DNA of 64,000 nucleotides from Ligula intestinalis. Its lineage: Eukaryota; Platyhelminthes; Cestoda; Diphyllobothriidea; Diphyllobothriidae. Of this stretch, positions 22,535-35,900 are shown piece by piece. The notes beneath the pieces are model-generated. The model saw nothing but the letters and a program-made list of their open reading frames with translations. It did not search any database and had not been told where the DNA came from. The stretch spans positions 53,705,619 through 53,769,618 of the forward strand of contig JAYGXS010000001.1 of the NCBI GenBank assembly GCA_036362985.1, in the 5' to 3' direction. Each line of letters begins with the position of its first letter. Position 1 is the stretch's first letter. Position numbers and translations under genes: made by a program.

Positions 22535-25500
22535 TCATAAAATGGGTAGGATATTTATTAGCCTCTGGCCAGTAAATTCGCATGCACTGTTATAGCACTA
22601 TATTTATTCTATCTCGAGATCAAAAATATCTACTCCTACTGCCGAAAAACAATAGTCCAGTTGCACACACAGTTAATAGCTGTCCTCATTTTGATCCAAA
22701 TATTACCCCCGTCGCTTACATATGGACGGAAAAAATGAGTGTCAGACCACAATGGATCCGTCTTAACTTGGTCATGATTAGCTCTCTCAATTCTATGGGA
22801 CGCGAAGACATGTCCAGTAGTATTCAGTCTCGATACGGAGTGGCCTGATTCAGGCAGGTCGGTGGCACACATGAGAGCTTGCTATAGATTATGACACTCC
22901 AATCCTCGTGTAAAAGTAATGCTGGAATAAGATTTGCATAATTTTAGTTTGCCACGAGGCGTCATCGATTTGGAGCTAGGAAATTGCTGCTTGAAAAGAG
23001 TCCCTCACTCCAAGCTGGAACTAAGTATCGGACACTAATGGCGGCTTTCTAACAGAGATTGGATACAAGTATAAGTACTTAGTACGAAAAGTGGCCCTGC
23101 GTTCAATTCCTGGGGGAAAAATTTCCTTAACCTTATTTTAACCTAACCCTGAGCCAAGTCCTCATAAGCATAACCCTCCCAAGTGGAATGCTAACCTTAG
23201 AACCCCGTAACCTTGCCTAACTGGACCTTATGCTAATGCCCCTCAGTGAAACATTAAATGGCTGCTGTTTGAGGTCTCACAAACTTAGGGATCAGCACGT
23301 ATGCGGCGGGTGAAGACTGATTGGCTTACTTTACCAGCCTCTGTGTCTATTCTAGTCTCTGGGGATGTTACCTTTGTTCTGGCCTTGGGAGGTGGTTGGT
23401 GTATGAAGTAGATATAAGACAATTATGCAGAGGGTGCTATTACGCCCTCTGCCCGGAATTGGCAAAATGTCGCATTACAGGCATGAATTGAGAAAAAAAC
23501 GATGTGAACTGAAATTTAGTCCAAATGGTCATCAAAACGGGTACTCATACATTTGTCCGCGTGCTCCTGTATGACTGAAGGCAAAAATAGCTACTCACGT
23601 GAATACTGCTATCCGCCTTTGCTGCTCGACTGAAAAAGTAATTCTTCGGTTTCATGTGATACTAGAGCGTTAATATTGTTGACGGCAGCGGCGTAGCAGC
23701 AAGCTTAATACATTAAAATTTTTACCGACAATGACGAACAAGCCTAAGAAGGTCGATCTTTTTTGCCTGAAGTATGGCACAGGCCATATCCCAGCCTCGG
23801 ATCAAGACTACTCAAGAGTGGATCATGAGTAAACTGTTAGAAAAAGCTGCTGTAGGGACATGTTCATACTACTCGGGAAATAGTCTATGGTTGTCTGCCG
23901 ACTACACTTTAAACTCAAATCACCAACCAAATGCAATTAGACTGAGGTGGCAAGCACCACTCTTAGCGAAAGTTTGGTCTTATCTTCCGTTTTATTTTAA
24001 GATCACCCGACACATCCAGAATTGAAGGACAGCATTTTCCCTGGAAGGCAAATATTATCTCCTGAATAAATTGACCACAGGAAAAGGACCTGTTGAACAG
24101 TTAATCCGCCGTTGGTTACCCGTTTAACGTACACAAATGTTGTCAGACATTTTCAATTGCATATAGCTTCTACTAAAAAATGTCACAAAAAACGGAACCA
24201 GAACAATCATAACGGATACGTCCTGGCATGGAAGCTAACATTCAACCTCCCATTCGCGTCGTATCCTGGTGGTGACGAAGTAACTGCTGACCAGTAACCT
24301 GAAATTCGTTGTGCGACTCGTGACGGAGTATCTGTTCTGAAAGACCAAAGATTATCTCATCAAGCGTGTATTTAGTGCACCCTTGTGAAACTACAAGAAA
24401 TAATTTAGAAACGTTAAAAAACGGAACCTAATTTAAACTAGTGGCTTATTCCACAATGAACTTTAACACCATGTAAACAATACAATTAGCACCTATTTCT
24501 GGTCCCCACGATAATAAGCCACTAGCACATAGATGAAATGACCGTGAAGACGGATTGCGCTAAGTCCCGACCTTGAAGCAGGCGCTAACGTCCAGAACTT
24601 TTATGAATTCCCGAACCGATGGCACGCCAGGCATGGCCGGACGGCTTTGCGAAGTCTTCAGTCCTACTAATACCTCTTTGCGATTTTTTGTAGCATAGGA
24701 ACCGCAACTATATCCTAGTTCAAACAGCGAGGCCTCTTCTACCCGAAAGAAATGGATAGGGGCCAGATAGAGTTAGTTGTGCAAAACCACCATGCATTTT
24801 TCATGATGGAGTTCTGACATCATTAGGAACTACCTCGTCAAATATCCTGCAGCAACAGGTGGCTTTAAATATTATCTGCTACCACAGAGCACTTAAACTT
24901 TGCCGTTAAAGTTATTTCACTTTCAGGGTGAATTTTTTGCAAACCAAAGCCATGACTATTTATTTATCGAGAAAAATCTTGATGTTTACTTACCATCTGG
25001 TCGAATAATAAAGATAAACGAAAACGTGTACAAAATATGTCAAATGTGTTTCAAAAAGCAATGTAAAAACCTTGGCGTAAAATTTTGGAAGACACACTCT
25101 AGTCAATAAAGAAGGCCACCTAAATGTTCGCTAGAGGCAATAAAAAAGAAGAGGTACAGTATAAAAGCGTCTTTGAAAAAATCACATAAGACTGCACGGA
25201 CAAAGAGAGAATTGCCACATGATCTCAAAGTGCTGGCAGGTCAGGTCCCTCCCTCCGTACACAACCTACTTTGAAAGGTCGCGGTTGCTCGTGTACGAGA
25301 ATTTATGTTGCATTTTGAATCAAGAGAGTGTTGAATGTACAAGAGGTAATTAAAGATAGAAGAATAATAAATCTTGTTTCATTTAGGTAACTTCTGAAGA
25401 AGCCTTAGTATAGGTCGCAGTTGTGTTAGCTGAGTTTGCTTGCTTCTGTAAGTACGATTGAAGTTATAAGTACTGTGAGAGGTGATGTGAAATATAAAGG

Positions 25501-26585
25501 CACCTTTCATTCTTTTACTTGTAAGGGTCTTCGTAGGATTGCTAAAGATAAACTGCTTTGCTCTTTTGATCATCTTGATTTATCGATGAAATATTATCGT
25601 CCTTATGTCGTTTAGATGCGGCATACAAACGGGTGGAAGAAACCTGACCTGGTCAAACAAATGTATCATCCGTTAATACAGGCATTGTTCCGCTAATCCC
25701 TAGTATTTATTGAAAAGACCTTAATTACTGATTACAGTGTGTGTTCCATACTGCGGTTCAGAATACTGGAGAAAAATTGTCGCCAAACATTCGGTTCCCG
25801 GTAATTATCGATGTTTTGGCTAGTTTTAAATTTATCGTAGAAATAAAACTCGTCAACAATCAGCTAGGATGACCCAAATGCCCGTTTATTACGCTGCGCA
25901 TAGTTTGAGCCAGCCAATAACTGCTGCCGTAAATGGGGGGTGTCGTGGGCAGCATAGATGTGGGCCTTCAGGCTGCCTCTGCTCCTGTGCCTTATCACAT
26001 CCGCAGTTGATACACATGCTTGCCCAGGCGAAAGGACGTGGCAGAAAGAAGAGACGTTGAGGTCAGTTTAGGGGCATCCATCCCCTACTAATTCATAAGC
26101 AACTTGGATTTAGTCGATCTTTCTCCGCACGGAGATGAAGACTACAGTGACTCCTTCTTAACGTGGCCTCGACTGTACTCTCACACATGCAATAGCTGAA
26201 TCGTCCGATTTGCGCCTTTCCTGTTGCAAGAGCATACCACGTGTGTGGCACGCGTAGACGCGCACTAGTCTAGTTTTGTCCACTTTTGCGTCCGGACCCA
26301 CCTCCTCTGGCCTTGACACGTCTTCATCGCCAGAGCCAGATTGAAGAGAAAAGGGGCGGCTGCGGGAGATGCTGCGCGTATCTTCATTATTGGAAACTAA
26401 ATCGCGAGCAAGCCAGCATCAGGCGCCTACTTTTTCTTGCATAGAGTGGACGTCGCCGTTAGTGACTACTGAACTTTCGTTATTGATTGATAAAACCTCA
26501 CCGATATGTTACGGGACGCACTCCTCCCGTCCTACTTTTGGGCTCACTCTCGAGTCCCGCCAGCAGCCGCGCCGAGTCAAGTTAT
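22535..26585. other. Unclassified DNA, mostly AT-rich
   Basis: Except for the TAACCC-like block at 23085-23290 no feature was recognised. A modestly GC-richer segment at 25900-26560 has short frames without known domains. On its minus strand CTGGCGATGAAGACGTGTC near 26320 faintly resembles a hammerhead core. Confidence 0.4.
23085..23290. repeat. Dispersed repeat with degenerate TAACCC-like tract
   Basis: The tract contains CCTTAACCTTATTTTAACC, TAACCCTGAG, CATAACCCTCCC, GCTAACCTTAG and CCGTAACCTTGCC. It starts with AAAGTGGCCCTGCG, similar to AAAAGTGGCCCTCTGC ahead of the tract at 3.6 kb. It is the second of three copies in the window. Confidence 0.5.
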
Positions 26586-26589
26586 AAAA

Positions 26590-26765
26590 GCAGGTACATA
26601 TTGCAGACTAAGACAAGGGAAACTGAAATATACATTTTTTCGGTCCTTAGCCATCATCAGCTAGTCATACTCAACGCCAGGTGGCGCACAACCTGAGGCT
26701 CGATCCCACGCCTGTTGAATCGAAGTTCACTGCTCCAGCCCACTGCGGAAAGAGCTCGTTGTCTT
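26590..26765 (-). mobile_element. tRNA-derived SINE, copy S3, with hammerhead-like core
   Basis: The minus-strand head has box A-like CGCAGTGGGCTGGAGC and box B-like GTGGGATCGAGCC. After about 40 bases comes CTGATGA (26660-26654), a short stem TGGCTAAGGACC, GAAA, an AAATGTATATTT hairpin, then CAGTTTCCCTTGTCTTAG. CUGAUGA followed by a stem and GAAA is the hammerhead ribozyme signature. Schistosome SINE-like elements are known to combine a polymerase III head with a hammerhead, so the arrangement is plausible. Confidence 0.65.
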
Positions 26766-26769
26766 GTCA

Positions 26770-28330
26770 GTCTGAATGAAGTATATTTGCATTGGTTGAT
26801 TAATGGTTACCAATTTTTTACCGGAATCACTCGCCCCGTTCTTTCGTACGATTTTAATTTTGGGTTTCTGAAAGAAACCCTAAAGTAGATTCCAAGGAGG
26901 GGGAAATTTGATTGAAAATGTCAATTTTCTGTAGTTGTAGTTACTTAGCTTACATTTTTCCAGGGAAAAGGCTCAAAGAGATATGACACACACAGCTGAT
27001 TATAGAGAACAAAAATTGAGCGAAGCAGTTAAATATAAAAGCTTTTTGAGCAAATATAATGCTTTTAAATCGTTCAAATGCATATGCGGAAACTGCTTTC
27101 TGCGGTGCAAAAACATACGGTTATAACCAGAAGTAGTCTTATTTTCTGGCCGTTGAATCGCGTTGAAAAGGACGTACCTTTAACCAAAAAAGAACACAGC
27201 CGTTTTCACAGGATAGCCTCACAAATATTTGCCGAAAATGTTGTTTGCAGCTCTTATTCTTTCGAGCTGGCATTGAAGCCAGAGTTTGGCTTCATGAAAT
27301 AGGCCGCGCGTAGTACAGGTAATGACCACTTGCCGCCTTAAGACCAAGGCCAAAAGTCATTAGTCAACTGGGCTATTTTAACTTGGACCAACCTGATGCG
27401 CATTAAGTTATCCCACCGGAAAGCTTAAAATGGACGCGCGTCTCTCAAATATTGAAATATTATTTTTGCGTTATCCTTTCGAATTATGATAATGACCGGC
27501 ACAATTGTCATCACGATTCTCCTATCCACCTGGTTTATTGTCCTAATCTAACAGTGCTTTGAGAAGCATTTGTATTGAAGCATCTCTTATATTTATTTTT
27601 GCTTTCCAAAACGTCGTTCTACTGCTTCAGAAGGGTTTTGCCTACTTCACTCATCTCATGCCACACAACGCTTCCGTACAAGTATCAAAATGATGTGATG
27701 GGTTCAGGCGGGATGTTGAAATTTAGCTCTATTTTAATTTGAAACGTTACCGCCTATCAGTCATATTTAGCCATACACTCTAAATTAGCATCGGGAGTTC
27801 AGTATTCACTTTCACAGTTTCAAAGTTTACGTACTGCAGCCAGGGCAGTTCACAGTTCAGGCTCTAAGTGGGCGTTGTCTGAGGTTGTTTAATGTTCAGC
27901 ACGGCTAATTCAATGGTAAAAGCGCTCCGTACATGTCTGTGATATTAATAAATTGAATCTAAGCAGCATGAAAGAGGGAATTCTGGCACAAAATAATAAT
28001 CAAACACGCCAGTGGTGTTTGTCTTTGCTCTCAACTTAAGGTTTGATAATATTTCGGCTCTTGAAAACCGCGTTAAGGAATCAGTATTATTGGAAATACG
28101 AAACAGTTGACTCCTAATAGCAGAAATGTTTGCTGAATAAACCCGTGACTGCAAGCTGAGTGGTCAACATGAGAGCATGGGTAGCAAAAGTTCTGCAGGT
28201 GGTTTGGAGGAATCTTTCTCGAACTGGGCTGTTAACCTCTAATTTCGCATGATAGTAATGCATCACCGATGAGTTTTGCAGGACGGAAATAGTTAAATTG
28301 AGGCAAATTTTTGCATTCCAGGAACGTTTA
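26770..28330. other. AT-rich unclassified DNA
   Basis: No gene, RNA or repeat with defined ends was seen; frames are below 75 codons. Confidence 0.4.
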
Positions 28331-28333
28331 CAT

Positions 28334-28690
28334 TTTCAGAATAAGAAGATTCGTCGAAAGCTGGAATTAGGATTTTATTGGTCTGAGCTTTCGGGACCCG
28401 CAGGTGTCCATCGTCATGGATGAGAAAACAGCATAAAATGGGGTGGCTACTTGTGGTGTGTGTACAAAACAATTATAATTTGAGCGTTTAGAAAGGCAAA
28501 TAACTGTGTATTGTGGACGCCGACTTGCCATTGCGGACTATGTCAGTCTGTGCCAGTAGACGAGATTGGCATGTCGGATGGAAATATTTACAGAAATAAA
28601 ATCTCTGACAATGGAATTCTGCAGGAGCCCGAAAGCTCAGACCAATAAAATCCTGATTCCCGTGTTCGACGAATTTTCTTATTCTCAAAA
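28334..28690. repeat. Two opposed Penelope-like termini forming an inverted repeat
   Basis: The plus-strand arm at 28334-28405 contains CAGAATAAGAAGATTCGTCG, AGGATTTTATTGGTCTGAGC and TTTCGGG. The reverse complement of 28617-28690 contains GAGAATAAGAAAATTCGTCG, AGGATTTTATTGGTCTGAGC and TTTCGGG. The left arm read on the minus strand has ATGACGA, stem GGAC/GTCC with inner CC/GG, GAAAGCTC and AGACC, a hammerhead-like layout with A replacing the first C. The centre has no coding content. Confidence 0.65.
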
Positions 28691-28694
28691 TGGG

Positions 28695-31600
28695 AATATT
28701 GACTCCGTTTTGCTGTATAACATCACAGTAGAATAATAGCAGATGATTGCTCTGCCATGAGTAATTACCAGGCAACAAAGAACGCTTTTAGCATATACGT
28801 CGTCACCAATGTGAAGCGGAAAATGCTTGCTATTCGGGATGTATTAGTTGGTCATGGAGAATTTATGGGAATAAACTATTGTATCTGAGACAAATAAGTC
28901 AATAGCACAAGTAATAAAGCATTTGGCTTATATTCTCCTTAAGCATCTGATCGGCATTATAATCTTCGGTAAGGATATCTAATGTAAACCCTCTGGGTTT
29001 AAATACGTATATAATTAGTAGATATGTTTGAGGAGGCCTGGCTTGCTTTTTATTTCTTAGTTAGGTAAAGCAGCCCTGTCTTTTAACCAGTACATTCATA
29101 ATACGGCATGCAAAACGTTTTTTGCTATTTATTTTGATTGATTTTTGGTTGATAGTCACTGTGTGTTTATTTTTGTCTATCACGCTCAGTTTCGTTGATA
29201 AATATAGGTCTTGCAGCATACATTTTTTATCTATTTACATTTTTTATTGCATACATTTCTCTGCTTGGCCGCGTGAGGTCTCACCCATAAAATGCCTGTT
29301 AGAATAATTCCTGTTCTAAACGATCCTGGCATTAGTGGTGACTCACGGAGCTCACGCAACTTACTGATGCCGACTCCCCGGTATACCAGGTCTGTGATTA
29401 TAGTGGGGGTATCTCCTTATTATGCTAAGTTCATCTGCGATTCATACTCCCGACAGCCGTTGTCTGGCCTCCTTCTGTAACAGCAGCACTCGCGGATAAG
29501 TTAGATGGCTTGTCTTTTCTAATTAACAGACCACAGCTGGGTACTGAATCTCAGAAAATCTTTAGCAGAACAAACATTTAGAGCATACCTGTGGAATGCG
29601 TTTTGCGGACGCTTGCTAGAATATAGACCAGCAGAACATATAAAAACACCTAACTGAGTCATTTATGAGTCGAAAGCGCACATTTACACATCCTAGCTCT
29701 CAGAGATAAAGTAAGCGGACATGAAAGCATTTGTTTAAGCTTCACAGCATATCTTCGAATGCATATACTCGGAATCGCGGGATTGGCTTTGCTCAAGAGG
29801 AAATCATCATTCTTTCTGTTTTGTTTGTGAACATCGGCGAAGCTTACACTCTAGACATTTGTTCATATTTGAGGATTCTTGTCTTAATAGAAGAAATCTA
29901 TGTACTGAATTCGCTATGAACCGTGATTTGTGCTGTAGTGAACAAGATAGATGCTCTGGAATATGTCTAAAGGACTCAGTTCTAAGTTATTATTGCTATT
30001 ACGGTCAACGATAGCAGTTTATTTAACTTCGTTTCGGAGTTGCATGTCATGAAAGGCATACCTGACGTGGAGTTTTTCATCTATTCTGCAACTAGACCTA
30101 GCAGTGCATGGTTATGTGTCCACAGACTACGCTCTGTAGCGTAGCTGCCTGATTTAAACCTCAAAATTATCTTGGACAGTGTGTAGTTAAAAGTGAATGT
30201 GTATTCTCGAGTTTGCTACAAAATAAGGTAAATGCTAATCAGCTAAAACCTTGTTCCAAAGTTCGTTAAACCCTTAACTACGAGAGCTATTCGTTCTCAT
30301 ACAGTCAGCGAGTGGAATTTACCAACATTTACGGGAAGAGCAATGATCGAAGTCCAGTTCAGTTTCAAAGTTTCAAAATTAAAACCTTTTATGAGTGCTA
30401 ATGTATCGCAATGTTTGAGCTTCTGCGCGTGGTCGTTTCGAGATAAAGATAACATGTCTTTGATTTACCACCCGCATTCACTGCAAGAAGAGATGGCTAT
30501 ACCAGGTAATTATTGAATCGGTTCGAAAAGTCTCAATCCGCTTTTTCTTATCCCATTGACTTTTTTACCTTTATACTTCAAAATATTTTGAGTATAATGA
30601 ATACCCTTGCTCAGAATCCTATTAATATGGCACCATTAAGACTAACTAAAGGGGAAGATACCGCATAAAAAATTAAACAAATATCAAGCACTGTGTAGAA
30701 ATGGATTTTTAAATTGTGATGCAGATATCATAAGGAATGTTTTTTAAAAACCTGGTTTCTTCGTTTACCTCCCCTACTTAACTTTATGTATGATATGGTT
30801 CTGAAGGTCAAATAAATCTTGTATTTGAATGCTGCGGCAAAGTCAGACAAAATATTTTATAAGCCATGTTTAAGTTTGAAAAATTTGAAACCCCGGTCAG
30901 AGCGGTGAAACGGAGTTAAGGTTAATAAAAAGCAAAGATACTGTTCCATGTATTCGTGAATCGAAATTGACATATTGGTGGAAATTTAAAAAACCCCTAT
31001 GTTTTATTTACCACACTGAAACACGTTTAAAAAACGTAGAACTCTCTGTTGCTTTAGAATATACTTTTATAACCAACAAATGTGTAAATCGTTGGAATGC
31101 AGTGGCGCTGGCCATCGCCTGTTTCCAGGCCCTAATGCCTGGGTCAGGTAGCGTACTCTGCTCCTTGATCAAAATGCGGACTTACGAAATATATACCTTT
31201 ATTAAAACATAGACGTTTGCATCCTTTAGGCAAAGCTGGTCTTGCTACCATTAAGGCACTTTGAAAAAAGGCTATGTTCAACAATGCTTGCCTCTTTCTG
31301 CTATTATTCTTCTCTACTCAGCGAAGCTACAAGGGAAAGCTTTCAACTGCAATTTTTATCTAGGGAGAATAAAATATAGACTGTGTTAGTCATCATAAAT
31401 CTCGATAGAAGGAGTTTTACTAAATAGCATTATAGTTTTACTTCTGTAAAAGTATATTTTTTTCTCATATTCGTCATGCATAATCTAGATGGAAAAGTCT
31501 TCAGTGGATAAAGGCTCATCGATCTGTTCCCAGGCTTACTCATTCTGCTTTACGTTAGAGCTCACTGGTGAGTCTATCCAGTCGCACAGCATCTAATATA

Positions 31601-32125
31601 CTGGGAAAATGAACATAACGGACAAAGATTAGGGAGACCAAATGTAATTTAAAAAGTAAAGAGCATGCCTTAACTTTTCTACATATAAAATTTTCGTCGT
31701 TAAACGTTTTATTTACTGTGCAGTATTAGTAAAATCCGCTGATATCGAGGGCGCCCTGACGTTCTATCCAGGTTGTTCAGCAGAAAAACCACCGTCTGTT
31801 AAGATAGCCGTCTAAAAAGAATATTTCAGCAATCTATCAGAGCATTTACTGATTGAGGAAAAATGATTCTAAGGTTAACTGTAGAGATTGAATTTTGTAA
31901 AGTTGCCTAAAATTATAACCAATTGATCCGCAATGAAACTGACTGAAAGCAGTTTGAACTAATCTTTAATCCAACGATACCACTGTGTGGATATCCTGCT
32001 AACACTATCCAACGTTCTTTAGCAATTTCAAAGCAAAATTAGCAATACAGTCGAAAATATCTTCATGCCTGAATTCCTCACATTAAAGCTGAATTTATAC
32101 GCACATAAAGGTTACCGTCCAATTT
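28695..32125. other. AT-rich unclassified DNA
   Basis: This is the longest stretch without any recognised element besides 33-38 kb. Short frames only; no box A/B pair or transposon end was noted. Confidence 0.4.
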
Positions 32126-32129
32126 AATT

Positions 32130-32315
32130 TGAGACGTCATTAGTTACCTTTAACACGTGGCCACGTTTTAAACTCCAGGACAATACCCATTCCTTGACAT
32201 GTACCCTAACCCTAGCTCTATCACAACCTCAAACTTAACTTTAACCCTAAGCGAAATCCTAAATTTTAACCCCTAGGAATTGGACGCAAGGCCACCTGTA
32301 ATGCTTGCTTTAATT
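32130..32315. repeat. Dispersed repeat with degenerate TAACCC-like tract
   Basis: The tract contains GTACCCTAACCCTAGC, TTTAACCCTAAGCG and TTTTAACCCCTAGG. It is followed by GGAATTGGACGCAAGGCCAC and CTGTAATGC, equivalent to the right flank of the copy at 3570-3885. A shared flank on the right shows common descent of the two copies. Confidence 0.55.
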
Positions 32316-32861
32316 ATTCGCATGTCTTGGTACATTGTCTTTCTAGATTTACCTGGAGCGTGGACTAGACTTTGAAATCTGAAACTGTCCTTTGTTTGGC
32401 TATTGTTAACTTGAGTAATTGCACTTTTATGAAATGCTTGGTTATCATTGTCGATAGCAAAGGAAGTAGCTATGCCTGGAAATGGTGATTTTATTCCACC
32501 TTCAAGAAAGTTTGTTTATATAGGAACTTCTAACAATGTTGCAAGACGCAAAAAGGTTATTTCAAGGCACAGCAAATAATCGGTTGGATTTTGGATACCA
32601 TGTTTCGTGCGTATTCAATGTTCCAGTTTTCTCGATGCTCAAAGGCTTCTTAGCAGTTGATTCCCTCGTGTTTGGAATCAAAATCAATTTATTTTTTGAA
32701 GCAGATTCTAGCCGAAGGGCTGTGCGCCCACTTCGATTAAAACCCAGTAACAGATATCGGCACCTGATGTTTCTAGTTTGCGACCAGCTACAGTTCAGAG
32801 TGGCTGTGGGAAATAAGTTCCTACTTTCTAGTTAAGACTTAAATTTAAGGCAGACGACCAT

Positions 32862-32960
32862 TTCTGACAAAGTCAAGGAAGATTGGAATGGTGATTTCTG
32901 GCTCACTGGCCATCATCAGTCAGGCATCAGTCAACTACAGTTGATACAGCAAGGCAAAAA
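32862..32960 (-). mobile_element. SINE copy S4 (3' part) with hammerhead core
   Basis: On the minus strand CTGATGA (32919-32913) is followed by TGGC-CAGTGA-GCCA, a perfect four-pair stem, and GAAA (32898-32895), then TCACCATTCC and AATCTTCCTTGACTTTGTC. The order matches S3 (CTGATGATGGC, GAAA, TTTCCCTTGTCTT). No convincing tRNA head was found upstream, so this copy is truncated or more diverged. Both conserved hammerhead boxes are exact, but pairing for stem I was not found. Confidence 0.55.
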
Positions 32961-32964
32961 CGAA

Positions 32965-35900
32965 CGAGTAAGTTTTGCTAGTGCTTGATGAGCATCTATC
33001 AACGGAATTTAATTCAAGGCAATAACAAACCTGTCACAAGAGTAAATTAGTCAAAGTCCTAACTTTTTAGCGCAGCTCGTAGCTAACGCCGACAAGTTAC
33101 TCAAGTCCCAAAAATGGAGAAAATGGCAGATATGTTCTTAGGTTGAATAATGGACTAACAATTAATTTGCCGATTATGCCCTTTGTTCAGCTAGAGTTTA
33201 TTGACTTATAGGTGAGCAGCAATAAAAAACATTACCAATGGACACAAAGAGACAGGAATGTCCATTTATGATTTCTTTACTGCCACCAATGGATGATACA
33301 TCGATCTCCGGTTGCAGAGGTGACGTTTGAACTTCAGTCTGGAGTGGAAAAATTAGGAAACAGTCAATATTTACTTTCTTGTTATTGCAACTCTTATAAC
33401 AGAAATAATGTAATGGATTTATGGAAGTTACAAATAATAGACGTTAATGACTGGATCAAAAAGATGAACCATGGGTCAAAAGAATTCCTAATCATATAAA
33501 ATTTAAGTAGGGTAAAAAATCAGGCATTCCATTCAATCTTAGGGAAAAACTGTGCGATAATGTTGCTAATATAGTCTTGCGTCTTATTTTAAAAGTAGAC
33601 GTGACTTTTGGTGTCATATAATCCAGAAGATAAAGAAAAGTCAGGTGACTATCATAGTCAAAACGGTCAGCAATGTTAGTTCCATTGCCTTTAGCACCCA
33701 TGCGTTTATTTTATCATATTTGAAAAGACCTGACTTCCCAATGAGTGGCTTCCGTAACACTCACACGAGTTTATGCGAAAACAAAGAGCTATTTAGAATT
33801 TTTTGATCCCACTTGGAGGAACTGAAGTTAATTTAGTAGAGCTGTCATTGCGGTGCAGCTGTAGAAGTCATTAGGATAAAATTATAATTAAGGACCAAAA
33901 AGTTGTTCAATTAATTTACAGCTAAGAAAGAATGAAACCCGAAATCTCAGTAACCCATCGCTGTATAAAATGCCATTCGAATGGTTGTAAAATGCTTACT
34001 GTCAGCTTAAAAGACGGTTTGTTGATACAATTTAATAACTTGAAATTAATACTGGAAGTCATATGATGCTTAAAAAGAACACTCATCCCAAAATGTTACT
34101 AGACATTTAAAAAGGCAGTTGAAGTATAAAGACAATCGAGATAATCAGAATGTCCACGAAAGGCGTTTCGGAGAACACCGGACCCCAGTTATTTCTACAA
34201 AAAACGAGAGGTACTGGAAAACTGTCATCCAGATAGAAGAAAATATATGCCACAAACCACTTGTAAGATAGTAATTTACAGAGTCTGTAGATCTTATTTT
34301 GAAGCGCTGCTAATGGAAAAGTTAAAATTCGGGACTACGTTATACCACAAGGAAAGATTATCCGGATGTGATTTGATATGCACACTACTCCACAAAATGC
34401 GTTGGAAATATGCACATTCTGGCAAGAAACGTGCCGAAGGATGAGGAAAAAGTGAAATTAAATGTTACAATTTTCAGTTACACAAAACTGGTGGGAACCG
34501 GACAATATTCAGTTTATTGTGGAAGCTACGGTTTGTTGAACACGTGCTGTTGTGATGTGTGACATCACCCGTCAGTTTTCATGAGCTTTGGGTCCATTAA
34601 ATTAAAATGTTTGCAAAAATCTGCTAGACCAAACGTTGGAGAGCTTTTTGAAGATGGTGGTCTCTTACTCTACCATTTTGAGGGAAGATCCTGCCTTTAT
34701 GATATCTTGAAAACCGGTCAGAACGGAAGACGATGTTTCACAGACAACCGTCACAGCTCACAAAAACTCCTCAATATTTTTTCCTCATTAGACTATCGAA
34801 AGATTTATGCTAAAAAACCGTAAATGGTCTTTTGAATGAGAATGCACAACTGAACACAAATGAATTCAAAAACCAAAATAATGCTTCTTAAGGTGTGTAA
34901 TCCTAGTACCTTTTATTATCAGCAGAACAGAACAAACGACTGTTTAAAAGCAGGTGTAAACACAATAAATAAGCCATGACAGTGGATTCCAGTTAATTAT
35001 TATACAGGTAAAAAAAATTTGTACACAATGGTTTTAAAATTATGTAAACTGTAAATGCACATTTGGTGCACGCTCTAGATATATATTTATAAATAAAAGC
35101 CGATGAAGCATTCTCTGGGCCCAGGATTCGTAGCAAGAAAGTGTCTTACTATTTTCAGCGTTGTTACAGAAGAAAACATCGATGCATGCGTAACGTGCGG
35201 TAGTTTGTTACTGTAAGATGCTTAAACTACCTTGTTCATCGGGGACCTCTAGTTTAGGTGTACGAATGTCACTTTAGCTTCACCATAGAGCTGATAGCAG
35301 TTAACTCATATTTTTACAATTAATTCCCGAATAGAAAATCCCGTCTTGTGACCTTTACGAAAAACGTTTGCGGTAATTTCTGCAGAAATAATAATAGTAA
35401 CGTTAGTCACTAAAAACTCGGTAAGCTCTGCATTATCCATCGCTCAACCAAATGCTACGTCCTCGTAGAGTATAGAGGGAAACGTTTGACCAAAAATATG
35501 ACCGATTTTTCGTGCCTAGACCTATATGAAGGCCTTTTATACCCGGTAAAATATATGAAAAATTATCTGAGACTGCAGACAGACATAAGAGTGCCCATGC
35601 ACAAAGGTTCTAGAAGTTTAGGATTCAGTTTAGGGGTTCACAGAAACTGCAGAGAACATGAACAGGCTTCTTGAAGCGTCTTACCTCTGTGAGACTTAAC
35701 TCTTTTTTTGAAAAAAATGAAAACTTTTACATAATAGTCTCGCCATGCATGGAGATTTGGGCGAGGATTATTTGATCACCATGTATTTTGTCTAAGCAAC
35801 GTACTTCTTGAACCACGGGCGTGCAAAATGGGGACTGTACTCGTTCACATCCTGCTACACAGGATTGGTATTCAATTACTTACCCTGAATGCATACTAAA

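Noticed and set aside
32536..32835. 99-codon plus-strand frame
   Set aside because: No domain, no ATG start (the frame opens with a different start codon) and a length that several random frames in 64 kb should reach.
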